A stretch of 64,000 nucleotides of DNA, taken from Pseudomonas sp. FP2196 (lineage in GTDB: Bacteria > Pseudomonadota > Gammaproteobacteria > Pseudomonadales > Pseudomonadaceae). The stretch lies in the NCBI RefSeq assembly GCF_030687715.1, contig NZ_CP117445.1:4329501-4393500 (forward strand). The letters run 5' to 3'. The translations under genes and the position numbers were made by a program. Under the pieces are notes generated by a model, which was not told the DNA's origin, did no database searches, and worked only from the letters and a program-made list of their open reading frames with translations. Positions 9,607 through 19,050 of the stretch are shown here, in pieces. Numbering within the stretch: position 1 is the stretch's first letter; every line of letters begins with the position of its first letter.

Positions 9607-9846
9607 TCAGACAAGACGCTTGCGCGCAGCCCTGGACGAGCGTGCCAAAAACCAGCCAAGAATCGGACCGACGACCATACCGACCAGTAACGCTGCCACG
9701 ACAACCACAGACACTGGAAGCTGAGGGCCGGCCCAGCCTAAAAACAACAACGACACTGACTGCTGGTTCTCAAGCACAAACGCAAGGATGGTCAACACCA
9801 GCAAGAGAATAAAAACGCCAAGAAGTATGCGCTTGAAGTTATGCAT
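9607..9846 (-). CDS. LapA-domain small inner-membrane protein
   Basis: 79 residues with two hydrophobic helices, LLGVFILLLVLTILAFVLE and VSVVVVAALLVGMVVGPILG, joined by the short loop NQQSVSLLFLGWAGPQLP, and a basic C-terminal tail (ARSSRAARKRLV). This two-helix layout with the NxxxVxLxFL loop matches the lipopolysaccharide assembly protein A domain (LapA/YciS, DUF1049). In E. coli LapA works with LapB in controlling LpxC turnover. In pseudomonads such a gene sits directly downstream of ihfB, as here (27-base gap), so it is probably co-transcribed with it. It is not the large adhesin also called LapA. Confidence 0.85.
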   Translation of the reverse strand: MHNFKRILLGVFILLLVLTILAFVLENQQSVSLLFLGWAGPQLPVSVVVVAALLVGMVVGPILGWFLARSSRAARKRLV

Positions 9847-9873
9847 GAGTAGCTCCCTGATAATCAGCGAGGA

Positions 9874-10170
9874 TCAAACGCCCTCCTCCTCTTCCTCGTT
9901 CACACGATCACGCAGCTCTTTGCCTGGCTTGAAATGTGGAACGAATTTACCGTCAAGGCTGACAGACTGACCTGTCTTTGGATTACGCCCGACACGCGGT
10001 GCACGATAGTGCAGGGAGAAGCTGCCAAAACCACGAATCTCGATGCGATCACCGGTAGCCAGGCATTGCGACATTTGTTCAAGCATGGTCTTGATAGCCA
10101 ACTCCACATCCTTGGATGAGAGCAGCCCTTGATGGGTGACAATTCGTTCGATCAACTCCGACTTCGTCAT
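9874..10170 (-). CDS. ihfB: Integration host factor subunit beta
   Basis: 98-residue DNA-bending protein of the HU/IHF family, which pairs with Ihf[11 protein letters not shown] at the N-terminus, a helical dimer region ([11 protein letters not shown]), then [20 protein letters not shown] and RNPKTG with the intercalating proline at the tip of the DNA-binding arm. The C-terminus VNEEEEEGV is acidic, common in Pseudomonas IhfB. IHF assists sigma-54 promoters and many regulatory complexes. In P. aeruginosa, as recalled, rpsA lies directly upstream of ihfB; here a lipoprotein gene and an acyltransferase gene separate them. Confidence 0.97.
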   Translation of the reverse strand: MTKSELIERIVTHQGLLSSKDVELAIKTMLEQMSQCLATGDRIEIRGFGSFSLHYRAPRVGRNPKTGQSVSLDGKFVPHFKPGKELRDRVNEEEEEGV

Positions 10171-10318
10171 ATTTTTCCCTTCTTTTTCAAGCAGCTAGAT
10201 CAGCGCTTAAAAGGTTTTAGCATGCCCAGAAGAATTTGAACAGCCTGCAATCCGACATAACCATGGCGGCGCATCTTCGCCACTCCTCGCACCGCCCGAT
10301 ACCCAACAGCAAAGGGGC

Positions 10319-10600
10319 TTACCGGCATATCACGACCATGGTCCGGGTCACGTAACCTGCCGGATTGAAACCAAACGGAAAGTCATCTTCTTCCCGAAAA
10401 TCATCAGACCGCGCGACCACCTTGTATCCCGAGGATTTACACTCCTTCGCCGCACGCTTGAGGCACTTGTCCCATCCCGACCCGAGACCCGAGCAGTCGA
10501 TCTCTATACCACTCACACCTCTTACCGCATGGGTCTTCGCGCTCGTGGTGCAACCGGCCGACAGCACAACCAGCACAACCAGCACAATGATTTTGTTCAT
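10319..10600 (-). CDS. Small cysteine-containing lipoprotein, function unknown
   Basis: 93 residues from ATG 10600, which has AAGGA 6 bases upstream; a start at 10621 would add 7 residues. It has a short basic N-terminus, the hydrophobic stretch IIVLVVLVVL and the lipobox LSAGC, so it should be lipidated and exported. The mature part has four further cysteines (IDCSG, DKCLK, KECKS, VVICR) and a Gly-rich segment, with no catalytic motif that I recognise. It lies in the stretch inserted between ihfB and rpsA. The composition looks ordinary. Function cannot be assigned. Confidence 0.75.
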   Translation of the reverse strand: MNKIIVLVVLVVLSAGCTTSAKTHAVRGVSGIEIDCSGLGSGWDKCLKRAAKECKSSGYKVVARSDDFREEDDFPFGFNPAGYVTRTMVVICR

Positions 10601-10838
10601 CCATTTCCTTATTGCGGACACCCGCTCCGACAGCCCCTCAAATTAAAGACAAGAATAGTCTCGAATTGATATCCGACCCGCTCCACTCAACAGACACCCT
10701 CGATCCATGAATGGTTTCACCGTACACCCAAGTCAAGCTTAGCGCCGCCAAAGGAGGGGGCAGAACACCCCCAATACAGAATAGCAATACCTCCTGCCAG
10801 CAAACCGGACGGTTACTCACTCCTACCACGACGCAATG

Positions 10839-10863
10839 AAAAAAGCCCGCTTGAAGGCGGGCT
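10839..10863 (-). terminator. Intrinsic terminator after the acyltransferase
   Basis: Minus strand: 7-bp stem AGCCCGC / GCGGGCT with loop CTTCAA, followed by TTTTTTC. It begins a few bases after the stop at 10868. Confidence 0.85.
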
Positions 10864-10867
10864 GATC

Positions 10868-11899
10868 TCAGGCCGCTACAGGCCACATTTTCTTTAACTT
10901 TCCCTGGAGTGAGTGCCTGAAGCGCTCGATCGGCGATTCGATAAAGACGTACATAGCGGCACCCGCCATGATAGCCCCAACGAACGCCAGCATTGCGTAG
11001 AGCCCACCTTTATGCAGAAGAGACAGCTTCTGATAAAAAATCCAGTGAATCAGGTAAATAGAGTAACTCCACGCCCCTAGTTTTCTTAGCGCGAAAGATT
11101 GCATCAATCCTCCGATCCGCCCTTGGCCGTTAGCCAGCGCTAAAATAAACACCATCCAGAGAAAACTGAGGTATATGAACTTGTTCATTAGCCAGCCATC
11201 GAGCGGCATTGCAAACAATATATTCCTGCCACCCGGGCTTAGAGCAAGCAACGCTATGATCACCGCAACGGCAAACCCTGTTGCCATTCGAGGGGTCAAC
11301 CATTTACCCACCCCTTCGATAGAAACTGCGGCATAACACCCGAAAATGAAACTCGGGAGATACCAGTGTGTAGAAATGCTGTTTTCCGGAGTCAGCCAAT
11401 ACGGCCATGACAACTGATGAATAACCATCAAAGAGAGCGCGAAAATTGCGACTGCAACTGCACCACACCGACGCTCTACAACTATAAAAGCAAATGCTAT
11501 GAATGGCAGAAAAAAATAAAACTTGAACTCAACCGGAATTGTCCACAAATGGGAGTACCCCTGTCGAAAGGCCATAGCATTGACAACGTCCTCCGAGGTT
11601 GTAATTCCTGCGACATTGAAATACCAATAGAAGACAACAACGAGCAGGAACAACGGCACGATCCTCAGGAAACGGCCAACGGCATACCCAAGTATCTCTG
11701 TCACAGAAAACCCGTTGCGGGCGAACTTGCTTGTTAGCAGAAAGGCACTTAAAACAAAAAACAACCAAACACCATATTTTCCGGTGCCAGAAAAGTATCC
11801 TGCTATTTGAGGAAAGAAAAACCCTGGAATATGGGCACAAAGCACCATCAGACAGGCTAGGCCACGAATACCGTCAGCCCCCGAAAAACGCCCACTCAT
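10868..11899 (-). CDS. OafA/YrhL-type membrane acyltransferase
   Basis: 343 residues with about ten hydrophobic segments. The N-terminus FSGADGIRGLACLMVLCAH contains the R and H typical of acyltransferase-3 family proteins, followed by YGVWLFFVLSAFLLTSKF. The C-terminus YSIYLIHWIFYQ and FIESPIERF are also hallmarks of the family. Such enzymes move acetyl or other acyl groups onto O-antigen or other glycans at the inner membrane. ATG 11899 has GGAG upstream; a TTG at 11902 is the alternative. The gene is visibly more AT-rich than rpsA or ihfB beside it and lies where those two are usually neighbours, so lateral acquisition is likely. Its own terminator follows directly. An O-antigen decorating role is inferred from location. 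Confidence 0.88.
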   Translation of the reverse strand: MSGRFSGADGIRGLACLMVLCAHIPGFFFPQIAGYFSGTGKYGVWLFFVLSAFLLTSKFARNGFSVTEILGYAVGRFLRIVPLFLLVVVFYWYFNVAGITTSEDVVNAMAFRQGYSHLWTIPVEFKFYFFLPFIAFAFIVVERRCGAVAVAIFALSLMVIHQLSWPYWLTPENSISTHWYLPSFIFGCYAAVSIEGVGKWLTPRMATGFAVAVIIALLALSPGGRNILFAMPLDGWLMNKFIYLSFLWMVFILALANGQGRIGGLMQSFALRKLGAWSYSIYLIHWIFYQKLSLLHKGGLYAMLAFVGAIMAGAAMYVFIESPIERFRHSLQGKLKKMWPVAA

Positions 11900-12057
11900 C
11901 AACTCACTCCATCTTTTTGAGCGGCAAGCCTAGCACGCCGCACAATCAGAAGCCTACAACCCCGAAAACAAGAACGCAGCAGCCCCCTCACCTACACACC
12001 TGACACGAATCCAATACAACGTATCCGGATAGTCAAAGCGTCAAATATCGCAGGCAC

Positions 12058-12087
12058 AAAAAAGGGCGACCGAAGTCGCCCTTTTTA
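12058..12087 (-). terminator. Intrinsic terminator of rpsA
   Basis: Minus strand: stem GGGCGAC / GTCGCCC with tetraloop TTCG, followed by a T run. A UUCG-type loop makes it very stable. The A run on the other side would let it work in both directions. Confidence 0.9.
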
Positions 12088-12102
12088 ATGATCAAGCAGA
12101 AC

Positions 12103-13788
12103 TTAGTTCTGTTTGGCCATTGCCTGGCGCAGCAGTGCCGCCATGGTGGTGTCGCCGGTAGCAGCTTCCGGAGTCTCTTTCAGGCTCTGGATAGCTTCTT
12201 TCTCTTCAGCATCATCTTTCGACTTGATGGAGAGTTGGATCACGCGGCTCTTACGATCAACGCTGATGATCTTGGCTTCTACTTCCTGGCCTTCTTTCAG
12301 AACGTTGCGCGCATCTTCAACGCGGTCACGGCTGATTTCGGAGGCTTTCAGAGTCGCTTCGATATCGTCGGCCAGAACGATGATGGCGCCTTTGGCGTCA
12401 ACTTCTTTCACGGTGCCAGTAACGATTGCGCCTTTGTCGTTAACCGAGACGTACTCGGAGAACGGATCGCTTTCCAGTTGCTTGATACCCAGGGAGATAC
12501 GCTCGCGCTCTGGGTCAACCGACAGGATAACGGTGTCCAGCTCGTCGCCCTTCTTGAAACGACGAACAGCTTCTTCGCCCACTTCGTTCCAGGAGATGTC
12601 GGACAGGTGAACCAGACCGTCGATGCCGCCGTCCAGACCAATGAAGATACCGAAATCGGTGATCGACTTGATGGTGCCGGAGATTTTATCGCCCTTGTTG
12701 AACTGGCCAGAGAAATCTTCCCATGGGTTAGATTTGCACTGCTTGATGCCCAGGGAGATACGACGACGCTCTTCGTCGATGTCCAGAACCATAACTTCCA
12801 CTTCGTCGCCGACTTGTACGACTTTCGAAGGGTGGATGTTCTTGTTGGTCCAGTCCATTTCGGAAACGTGTACCAGACCTTCAACGCCTTCTTCCAGCTC
12901 AGCGAAGCAGCCGTAGTCGGTCAGGTTGGTTACACGCGCGGTAACGCGAGTGCTTTCTGGGTAACGGGCTTTGATAGCAACCCATGGATCTTCGCCCAGC
13001 TGCTTCAGGCCCAGGGAAACACGGTTGCGTTCGCGATCGTATTTCAGAACCTTAACGTCGATTTCGTCACCAACGTTGACGATCTCGGAAGGATGCTTGA
13101 TGCGCTTCCAAGCCATGTCGGTGATGTGCAGCAGGCCGTCCACGCCACCCAGATCGACGAATGCGCCGTAATCGGTGAGGTTTTTGACGATACCTTTGAC
13201 TTGCTGGCCTTCCTGCAGGGATTCCAGCAGAGCTTCACGCTCGGCGGAGTTCTCGGCTTCCAGGACGCTGCGACGGGAAACGACAACGTTGTTGCGCTTC
13301 TGGTCCAGCTTGATGACCTTGAATTCCAGCTCTTTGCCTTCCAGGTGCGTGGTGTCGCGCACTGGACGGACGTCAACCAGGGAACCTGGCAGGAACGCAC
13401 GGATGCCGTTAACGTCGACAGTGAAGCCGCCTTTAACCTTACCGTTGATAACGCCCTTGACCACTTCCTCGGCTGCGAAGGCAGCTTCCAGAACGATCCA
13501 GCACTCAGCGCGCTTGGCTTTTTCACGGGACAGCTTGGTTTCACCGAAACCATCTTCAACCGAGTCCAGAGCAACGTGAACTTCGTCACCGACATTGATA
13601 GTCAGATCGCCAGCGTCGTTGTAGAACTGCTCAAGCGGGATGAGTGCTTCAGACTTCAGGCCAGCGTGAACGGTTACCCAGCGAGCTTGGTAATCGATAT
13701 CAACGATAACACCGGTGATGATGGAGCCTGCCTGAAGGTTCAGGGTTTTTAGGCTTTCTTCAAAGAGTTCCGCAAAGCTTTCGCTCAT
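12103..13788 (-). CDS. rpsA: 30S ribosomal protein S1
   Basis: 561 residues from ATG 13788 ([15 protein letters not shown]), preceded by AGGA; the open frame to 13833 has no support. Six S1 RNA-binding repeats are visible, including [41 protein letters not shown] and [21 protein letters not shown]. The protein binds mRNA on the 30S subunit and is needed for initiation on structured messages; in E. coli it represses its own synthesis. Codon choice is strongly biased, as for a highly expressed gene. It sits downstream of cmk with a 119-base leader containing a hairpin. Confidence 0.98.
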   Translation of the reverse strand: MSESFAELFEESLKTLNLQAGSIITGVIVDIDYQARWVTVHAGLKSEALIPLEQFYNDAGDLTINVGDEVHVALDSVEDGFGETKLSREKAKRAECWIVLEAAFAAEEVVKGVINGKVKGGFTVDVNGIRAFLPGSLVDVRPVRDTTHLEGKELEFKVIKLDQKRNNVVVSRRSVLEAENSAEREALLESLQEGQQVKGIVKNLTDYGAFVDLGGVDGLLHITDMAWKRIKHPSEIVNVGDEIDVKVLKYDRERNRVSLGLKQLGEDPWVAIKARYPESTRVTARVTNLTDYGCFAELEEGVEGLVHVSEMDWTNKNIHPSKVVQVGDEVEVMVLDIDEERRRISLGIKQCKSNPWEDFSGQFNKGDKISGTIKSITDFGIFIGLDGGIDGLVHLSDISWNEVGEEAVRRFKKGDELDTVILSVDPERERISLGIKQLESDPFSEYVSVNDKGAIVTGTVKEVDAKGAIIVLADDIEATLKASEISRDRVEDARNVLKEGQEVEAKIISVDRKSRVIQLSIKSKDDAEEKEAIQSLKETPEAATGDTTMAALLRQAMAKQN

Positions 13789-13827
13789 TTTAATTCCTGT
13801 AAATGAGGGCGAAGGATACGCCCATCT

Positions 13828-13847
13828 CCACACCCCAGACGGTGTGG
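13828..13847 (-). promoter_or_regulatory. Hairpin in the rpsA leader
   Basis: Minus strand: 7-bp stem CCACACC / GGTGTGG with a 6-base loop, about 40 bases upstream of the rpsA start. No T run follows, so it is not a terminator. It may be part of the structured leader through which S1 controls its own translation; that is inference from E. coli. Confidence 0.4.
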
Positions 13848-13907
13848 GTTAGTTTCATATAGAAGAAGCGCCGCAGGACTATGACTGGTCCCCTGTGGCC
13901 TTCTTGG

Positions 13908-14597
13908 TCACCCGGCGATATCGCGAATGGCGATCTCGCTCATGATGCGTTCAAGCACCTGATCGATGGACAACTCCGTTGAATCCAGCTGTATGGCGTC
14001 AGCCGCCGGCTTAAGCGGGGCTACCGCTCGCTGGGTGTCACGCTCGTCGCGTGCACGGATCTCATCTAGCAGACTCGACAGACTAACACCCTCGACTTTG
14101 CCCTTCAACTGCAAATATCGACGACGCGCCCTCTCCTCGGCACTGGCCGTGAGAAAAATTTTCAACGGTGCATCGGGGAAAACCACCGTACCCATATCGC
14201 GACCATCGGCAACAAGGCCCGGCGCTTCCTGGAAAGCACGCTGACGCTGCAGCAGCGCCTCGCGCACCGCGGGCAATGCAGCCACCTGAGAAGCGCCGGA
14301 ACCGACGCTTTCAGTACGAATGACATCGCTGACTTCGTCACCTTCCAGGATGATTCGCTGCAACTGACCGTCGGTCGCCGCAATGAACTGAACGTCCAGA
14401 TGAGCGGCAAGCTTCTTCAGCAGCTCTTCATTGGTCAGGTCAACACCATGATTGTGCGCAGCAAACGCCAGCAAGCGATAAAGCGCGCCGGAGTCCAGCA
14501 GATTCCAGCCCAGGCGCTTGGCCAGAATCCCGGCCACAGTGCCTTTGCCCGAGCCGCTTGGCCCATCAATGGTGATGACCGGTGCAATGTTCTTCAC
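13908..14597 (-). CDS. cmk: Cytidylate kinase
   Basis: Phosphorylates CMP and dCMP. 229 residues from GTG 14597, the usual Pseudomonas length. The P-loop is [18 protein letters not shown] (residues ~9-26), and [20 protein letters not shown] is the conserved CMP-site segment, followed by [10 protein letters not shown] in the lid. The open frame extends to 14681, but the GTG overlaps the tyrA-aroA stop (GTGA) and matches the family N-terminus. The cmk-rpsA order is conserved in gammaproteobacteria. Confidence 0.97.
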   Translation of the reverse strand: MKNIAPVITIDGPSGSGKGTVAGILAKRLGWNLLDSGALYRLLAFAAHNHGVDLTNEELLKKLAAHLDVQFIAATDGQLQRIILEGDEVSDVIRTESVGSGASQVAALPAVREALLQRQRAFQEAPGLVADGRDMGTVVFPDAPLKIFLTASAEERARRRYLQLKGKVEGVSLSSLLDEIRARDERDTQRAVAPLKPAADAIQLDSTELSIDQVLERIMSEIAIRDIAG

Positions 14598-16837
14598 GAC
14601 TGAGCCTCTTGTGCCACACGAATACCGACCTGTCCGCACAGAGCGAGGAAGTTCGGGAACGACGTCGCGACGTTGGCGCAATCATGGATGCGGATCGGTG
14701 CAGTGGCGCGCAGCGAGGCCACGCTGAAAGCCATGGCGATACGGTGATCGCCGTGACCATGCACTTCGCCGCCGCCGATCTGGCCGCCGTCGATGATGAT
14801 GCCGTCCGGGGTCGGTTCGCATTTGACGCCCAGCGCCAGCAAACCATCCGCCATGACCTGGATACGATCCGATTCCTTGACCCGCAGCTCTTCGGCACCG
14901 GTCAGCACAGTGCGCCCTTCGGCACACGCAGCTGCCACGAACAGCACCGGGAATTCGTCGATGGCCAGCGGAACCAGCTCTTCAGGAATCTCGATACCTT
15001 TGAGCTTAGCTGCTCGCACGCGCAGGTCAGCGACAGGTTCGCCACCGACTTCACGCTGGTTTTCCAGGGTGATGTCAGCGCCCATCAGGCGCAGGATGTC
15101 GATCACACCGGTACGGGTCGGGTTGATACCGACGTGCTCAAGCACCAGCTCCGAACCTTCAGCAATCGAAGCTGCGACCAGGAAGAACGCCGACGACGAG
15201 ATGTCGCCCGGCACTTCGATATGGGTCGCTGTCAGCTTGCCACCGGACTCGACCGACGCCGTGGCGCCATTGACGCTTACCGGGTAGCCAAACCCGCGCA
15301 GCATGCGTTCGGTGTGGTCGCGGGTCGGCGCAGGTTCGGTAACGGTGGTCTTGCCTTCAGCGTACAGACCGGCCAGCAACAGGCAGGACTTCACCTGCGC
15401 GCTGGCCATCGGCATGGTGTAAGTCAGGCCTTTGAGCTTGTGACCACCACGAATGGTCATCGGCGGACGACCTTCAGCGGCAGTTTCGATCACGGCGCCC
15501 ATTTCGCGCAGCGGATTGGCCACGCGATTCATCGGACGCTTGGACAGCGAAGCATCGCCCGTCAGGGTACTGTCGAAGTTCTGCGCGGCCAGCAGGCCGG
15601 ACAGCAGACGCATCGACGTACCGGAGTTGCCCAGATAGATCGGGCCCGGCGCAGGTTTCAGACCATGCAGGCCGACACCGTGAATGGTCACGCGACCGTG
15701 GTGCGGGCCTTCGATGACCACACCCATGTCACGGAATGCCTGCAAGGTCGCCAGGGCGTCTTCACCCTCGAGGAACCCTTCGACTTCGGTGACGCCTTCG
15801 GCCAGCGAGCCGAGCATGATCGAACGGTGGGAAATCGATTTATCACCTGGTACGCGAATCCGACCGGACAGGCGGCCACCAGGTTGAGCCAGGAAGATCA
15901 GATCGTTGGAATTCATAGCGTCCACATAGGCCCTGCGGGCCAGGATTTTACTGAAATGCTCGCGGGCAACCCGGGCGCGAGTGAAAACGCCCAACAATTG
16001 GTGCCCATCCCCTGCATCGACCGCGTCGCGCAAGGCGTCGAGGTCGCTGCGAAATGTATCGAGTGTGCGCAGAACAGCCTCGCGGTTGGCGAGGAAGATG
16101 TCGTGCCACATCACCGGGTCGCTTCCTGCGATTCTTGTGAAATCGCGGAAACCACCGGCAGCGTAACGGAAGATCTCAAGGTTTTCATTGCGTTTGGCCA
16201 ACGAGTCGACCAGACCGAAGGCCAGCAGGTGCGGCAGATGGCTGGTCGCAGCCAGCACTTCGTCGTGACGCTCGACCTGCATGTGCTCGACATCGGCGCC
16301 CAATTCGCGCCAAAGACGATCGACCACCGCCAGCGCTTGCGAGTCGGTTTGCTCGAGCGGCGTGAGAATGACCTTGTGACGACGGAACAGGTCGGCATTG
16401 GAGGCTTCCACCCCGCTCTGCTCTGAACCGGCAATCGGATGCCCCGGCACGAAACGCGCCGGCATGCCGCCGAACGCCTCGGTCGCCGCGCGCACCACAT
16501 TGCCTTTGGCGCTGCCGACATCGGTCAGAATCGCCTGACCCAGATCCATGCTCGCCAGACGCGCGAGCACTTTCTCCATAGCCAGAATCGGCACCGCCAA
16601 CTGAATCACGTCTGCGCCTTGGCATGCAGCTGCCAAGTCATCCTCGCAGCGATCCACCACGCCCAACTCGACCGCCAGCTTGCGCGATTGCGGGTCGAGA
16701 TCGACGCCGACCACTTCGCGGCACACGCCGCTTTCACGCAAGCCCTTGGCAAACGAACCACCGATCAATCCCAGACCGACCACCACCAGACGACCGATCA
16801 TAGGTGCAGCAGATTGCAGTGCAGTGACATCACCCAC
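14594..16837 (-). CDS. tyrA-aroA: Fused prephenate dehydrogenase (TyrA) and EPSP synthase (AroA)
   Basis: 747 residues, two enzymes in one chain. The N-terminal ~295 residues are a TyrA/TyrC-type dehydrogenase: [17 protein letters not shown] is the NAD motif, followed by [12 protein letters not shown] and [15 protein letters not shown]. The remainder is 3-phosphoshikimate 1-carboxyvinyltransferase: [43 protein letters not shown] and [13 protein letters not shown]. It thus supplies chorismate and one branch to tyrosine. GTG 16837, which overlaps the end of hisC, is chosen; ATG 16801 (MIGRLVVVG) is the alternative and costs 12 residues. The fusion is known across Pseudomonas. With hisC and pheA upstream it forms an aromatic amino acid operon. 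Confidence 0.97.
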   Translation of the reverse strand: MGDVTALQSAAPMIGRLVVVGLGLIGGSFAKGLRESGVCREVVGVDLDPQSRKLAVELGVVDRCEDDLAAACQGADVIQLAVPILAMEKVLARLASMDLGQAILTDVGSAKGNVVRAATEAFGGMPARFVPGHPIAGSEQSGVEASNADLFRRHKVILTPLEQTDSQALAVVDRLWRELGADVEHMQVERHDEVLAATSHLPHLLAFGLVDSLAKRNENLEIFRYAAGGFRDFTRIAGSDPVMWHDIFLANREAVLRTLDTFRSDLDALRDAVDAGDGHQLLGVFTRARVAREHFSKILARRAYVDAMNSNDLIFLAQPGGRLSGRIRVPGDKSISHRSIMLGSLAEGVTEVEGFLEGEDALATLQAFRDMGVVIEGPHHGRVTIHGVGLHGLKPAPGPIYLGNSGTSMRLLSGLLAAQNFDSTLTGDASLSKRPMNRVANPLREMGAVIETAAEGRPPMTIRGGHKLKGLTYTMPMASAQVKSCLLLAGLYAEGKTTVTEPAPTRDHTERMLRGFGYPVSVNGATASVESGGKLTATHIEVPGDISSSAFFLVAASIAEGSELVLEHVGINPTRTGVIDILRLMGADITLENQREVGGEPVADLRVRAAKLKGIEIPEELVPLAIDEFPVLFVAAACAEGRTVLTGAEELRVKESDRIQVMADGLLALGVKCEPTPDGIIIDGGQIGGGEVHGHGDHRIAMAFSVASLRATAPIRIHDCANVATSFPNFLALCGQVGIRVAQEAQS

Positions 16838-17942
16838 GAGCCAGAACCTTGCGCAGCGCTTCGAGGAAGCGACTGTTTTCCGCCGGCAGACCAATGGTCA
16901 CCCGCAGGTGGTTCGGCATGCCGTAGTTGGCCACCGGACGCACGATCACGCCTTCGCGCAGCAAACCCTGGAACACCGGAGCCGCTACTTGACCGAGGTC
17001 GACACAGATGAAGTTGCCTTTGGACTCGATCCAGCTCAGGCCCAGCTCACGGAAACCAGCCTGCAGTTGTTGCATGCCGGACTCGTTGAGCTGACGGCTT
17101 TGCGCCAGATACTCTTCGTCTTTCAACGCCGCACACGCCGCAGCCAAAGCCAGGCTGTTGACGTTGAACGGCTGGCGAACACGGTTCAACACATCCGCCA
17201 CTACCGGGGTAGACAGGCCATAGCCGACGCGCAAAGCCGCCAGACCATAGGCCTTGGAGAACGTGCGCGAAACCAGCAGATTCGGGTACGCCGCGAGGAA
17301 GTCCAGACCATCCGGCAGATCACTGCCTTCGGCATACTCGATGTACGCCTCGTCCAGCACGACCAGTACATGCTCCGGAACATCCTGCAGGAACTCGTCC
17401 AGCGCTTCGGCGCCGAACCAGGTACCGGTCGGGTTGTTCGGATTGGCAATGAACACCACGCGGGTGTTGGCGTCGATGGCTGCGAGCATGGCCGGCAGGT
17501 CGTGTCCCCAGTCCTTGGCCGGCACCACTTTGGCTTGCGCGCCGACGGCCTGAGTGGCGATCGGATACACCGCGAACGCGTGCTCACTGAACACCGCGTT
17601 CAAGCCGGGCGCCAGATAGGCGCGCGCGACCAGTTCGAGAATGTCGTTGGAACCATTGCCCAGAGTCACCTGGTTCAGCTCGACACGGCACTGCTCGGCC
17701 AGCAGAGACTTGAGCGCAAAGCCGTTACCGTCCGGATAGCGGGTCAGCTCGGCCAGCTCTTCGCGGATCGCCACCAAGGCTTTCGGACTGGCACCCAACG
17801 GGTTTTCGTTGCTGGCCAGTTTAACGATTTTTGCCGGATCCAGATCCAGCTCGCGCGCCAGTTCGTCCACAGGCTTGCCCGGAACGTACGGCGAAAGTTG
17901 TTGCACGCCCGGCTGTGCCAGAGCGAGGAAATTGCCACTCAT
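16830..17942 (-). CDS. hisC: Histidinol-phosphate / aromatic aminotransferase
   Basis: PLP-dependent class I/II aminotransferase, 370 residues. LASNENPLGASP near the N-terminus, FIANPNNPTGTWF (PLP phosphate and pyridine contacts), LDEAYIEYA and SRTFSKAYGLAALRVGYG with the Schiff-base lysine. RPVANYGMPNHLRVTIG near the C-terminus closes the substrate pocket. Position between pheA and tyrA-aroA suggests the HisC2 type, which may act on prephenate or aromatic keto acids besides imidazole-acetol phosphate; that dual role is inferred from context. It begins 13 bases after pheA ends and overlaps the next gene by 8 bases. Confidence 0.95.
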   Translation of the reverse strand: MSGNFLALAQPGVQQLSPYVPGKPVDELARELDLDPAKIVKLASNENPLGASPKALVAIREELAELTRYPDGNGFALKSLLAEQCRVELNQVTLGNGSNDILELVARAYLAPGLNAVFSEHAFAVYPIATQAVGAQAKVVPAKDWGHDLPAMLAAIDANTRVVFIANPNNPTGTWFGAEALDEFLQDVPEHVLVVLDEAYIEYAEGSDLPDGLDFLAAYPNLLVSRTFSKAYGLAALRVGYGLSTPVVADVLNRVRQPFNVNSLALAAACAALKDEEYLAQSRQLNESGMQQLQAGFRELGLSWIESKGNFICVDLGQVAAPVFQGLLREGVIVRPVANYGMPNHLRVTIGLPAENSRFLEALRKVLARG

Positions 17943-17955
17943 TTACTACCGCCCC

Positions 17956-19050
17956 TTACAGAACTGCTTTCGGGTAGGAACCCAGCACTTTGAGTGCTAC
18001 TGCTTCCTGACTGATCTTTTCCAGCACACCTTTGATCAACGGATCACGGTGGTGGCCGACGAAGTCGATGAAGAACACGTAGGTCCACTTGCCGCTGCGC
18101 GACGGACGGGTTTCGATGCGGGTCAGGTCGATGCCGTTGTCATGGAACGGCACCAACAGCTCATGAAGCGCGCCGGGCTTGTTGCTCATGGAAACGATGA
18201 TCGACGTCTTGTCGTCGCCGGTCGGCGGCACTTCCTGGTTGCCGATCATCAGGAAGCGCGTGGAGTTATCCGGGCGATCCTCGATCTTCTCGGCCAGACG
18301 GGTCAGGCCGTACAGCCCTGCCGCCATGTCACCGGCAATCGCCGCCGAATTCCACTCGCCTTTAACCCGCTTGGCCGCCTCGGCATTGCTGGACACTGCC
18401 ACGCGCTCGACATTCGGATAATGCGCGTCCAGCCACTTGCGGCACTGGGCCAGCGACTGAGCGTGGGAATAGATGCGACTGATACTGTCGGTCTTGGTGT
18501 TTTCACCGACCAGCAGGTGATGGTGAATGCGCAGCTCGACTTCGCCACAGATGACCATGTCGTGTTCGAGGAAGCTGTCCAGCGTGTGGTTGACCGCGCC
18601 TTCGGTGGAGTTTTCCACCGGCACCACGCCGAAATTCACCGCACCCGCCGCCACTTCACGGAACACTTCGTCGATCGCCGCCATCGGCTTGCTGATCACT
18701 GCGTGACCGAAGTGCTTCATGGCGGCCGCTTGGGTGAAGGTGCCTTCAGGGCCGAGGTAAGCCACTTTCAGCGGCTGCTCCAGCGCCAGGCACGAAGACA
18801 TGATTTCGCGGAACAGCCGCGCCATCTCTTCGTTGCCCAGCGGCCCCTGGTTACGCTCCATCACACGCTTGAGCACCTGAGCTTCACGCTCGGGACGATA
18901 GAACACCGGCACTTCGCCTTCGGCCAGCGAGGCCATCTTTACTCGCGCGACTTCCTGGGCGCAACGCGCACGCTCACTGATCAGCTCCATGACCTTGGTG
19001 TCGAGAGCGTCAATGCGAACGCGCAGTGCCTTGAGTTCTTGCTCGGACAT
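17956..19050 (-). CDS. pheA: Bifunctional chorismate mutase / prephenate dehydratase
   Basis: P-protein making phenylpyruvate, 364 residues. The first ~90 residues are an AroQ mutase (LRVRIDALDTKVMELISER, then VFYRPEREAQVLKRVM). The dehydratase begins at VAYLGPEGTFTQAAAMKHFG, with VVPVENSTEGAVNHTLD and RFLMIGNQEVPPTGDDKTS. An ACT domain follows (SNKPGALHELLVPFHDNGI, then IETRPSRSGKWTYVFFID), the site of phenylalanine feedback inhibition. ATG 19050 shares its A with the serC stop (TGATG), a coupled arrangement. Confidence 0.97.
   Translation of the reverse strand: MSEQELKALRVRIDALDTKVMELISERARCAQEVARVKMASLAEGEVPVFYRPEREAQVLKRVMERNQGPLGNEEMARLFREIMSSCLALEQPLKVAYLGPEGTFTQAAAMKHFGHAVISKPMAAIDEVFREVAAGAVNFGVVPVENSTEGAVNHTLDSFLEHDMVICGEVELRIHHHLLVGENTKTDSISRIYSHAQSLAQCRKWLDAHYPNVERVAVSSNAEAAKRVKGEWNSAAIAGDMAAGLYGLTRLAEKIEDRPDNSTRFLMIGNQEVPPTGDDKTSIIVSMSNKPGALHELLVPFHDNGIDLTRIETRPSRSGKWTYVFFIDFVGHHRDPLIKGVLEKISQEAVALKVLGSYPKAVL

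Noticed and set aside
10638..10886. 82-codon open frame between the lipoprotein and acyltransferase genes
   Set aside because: It runs through the acyltransferase terminator and has no motif.
12088..13752. 554-codon open frame antisense to rpsA
   Set aside because: Mirror frame of the repeated S1 domains; the sequence repeats with the S1 pattern and has no ribosome site.
14582..16426. 614-codon open frame antisense to tyrA-aroA
   Set aside because: Shadow of a clear two-domain enzyme on the minus strand.
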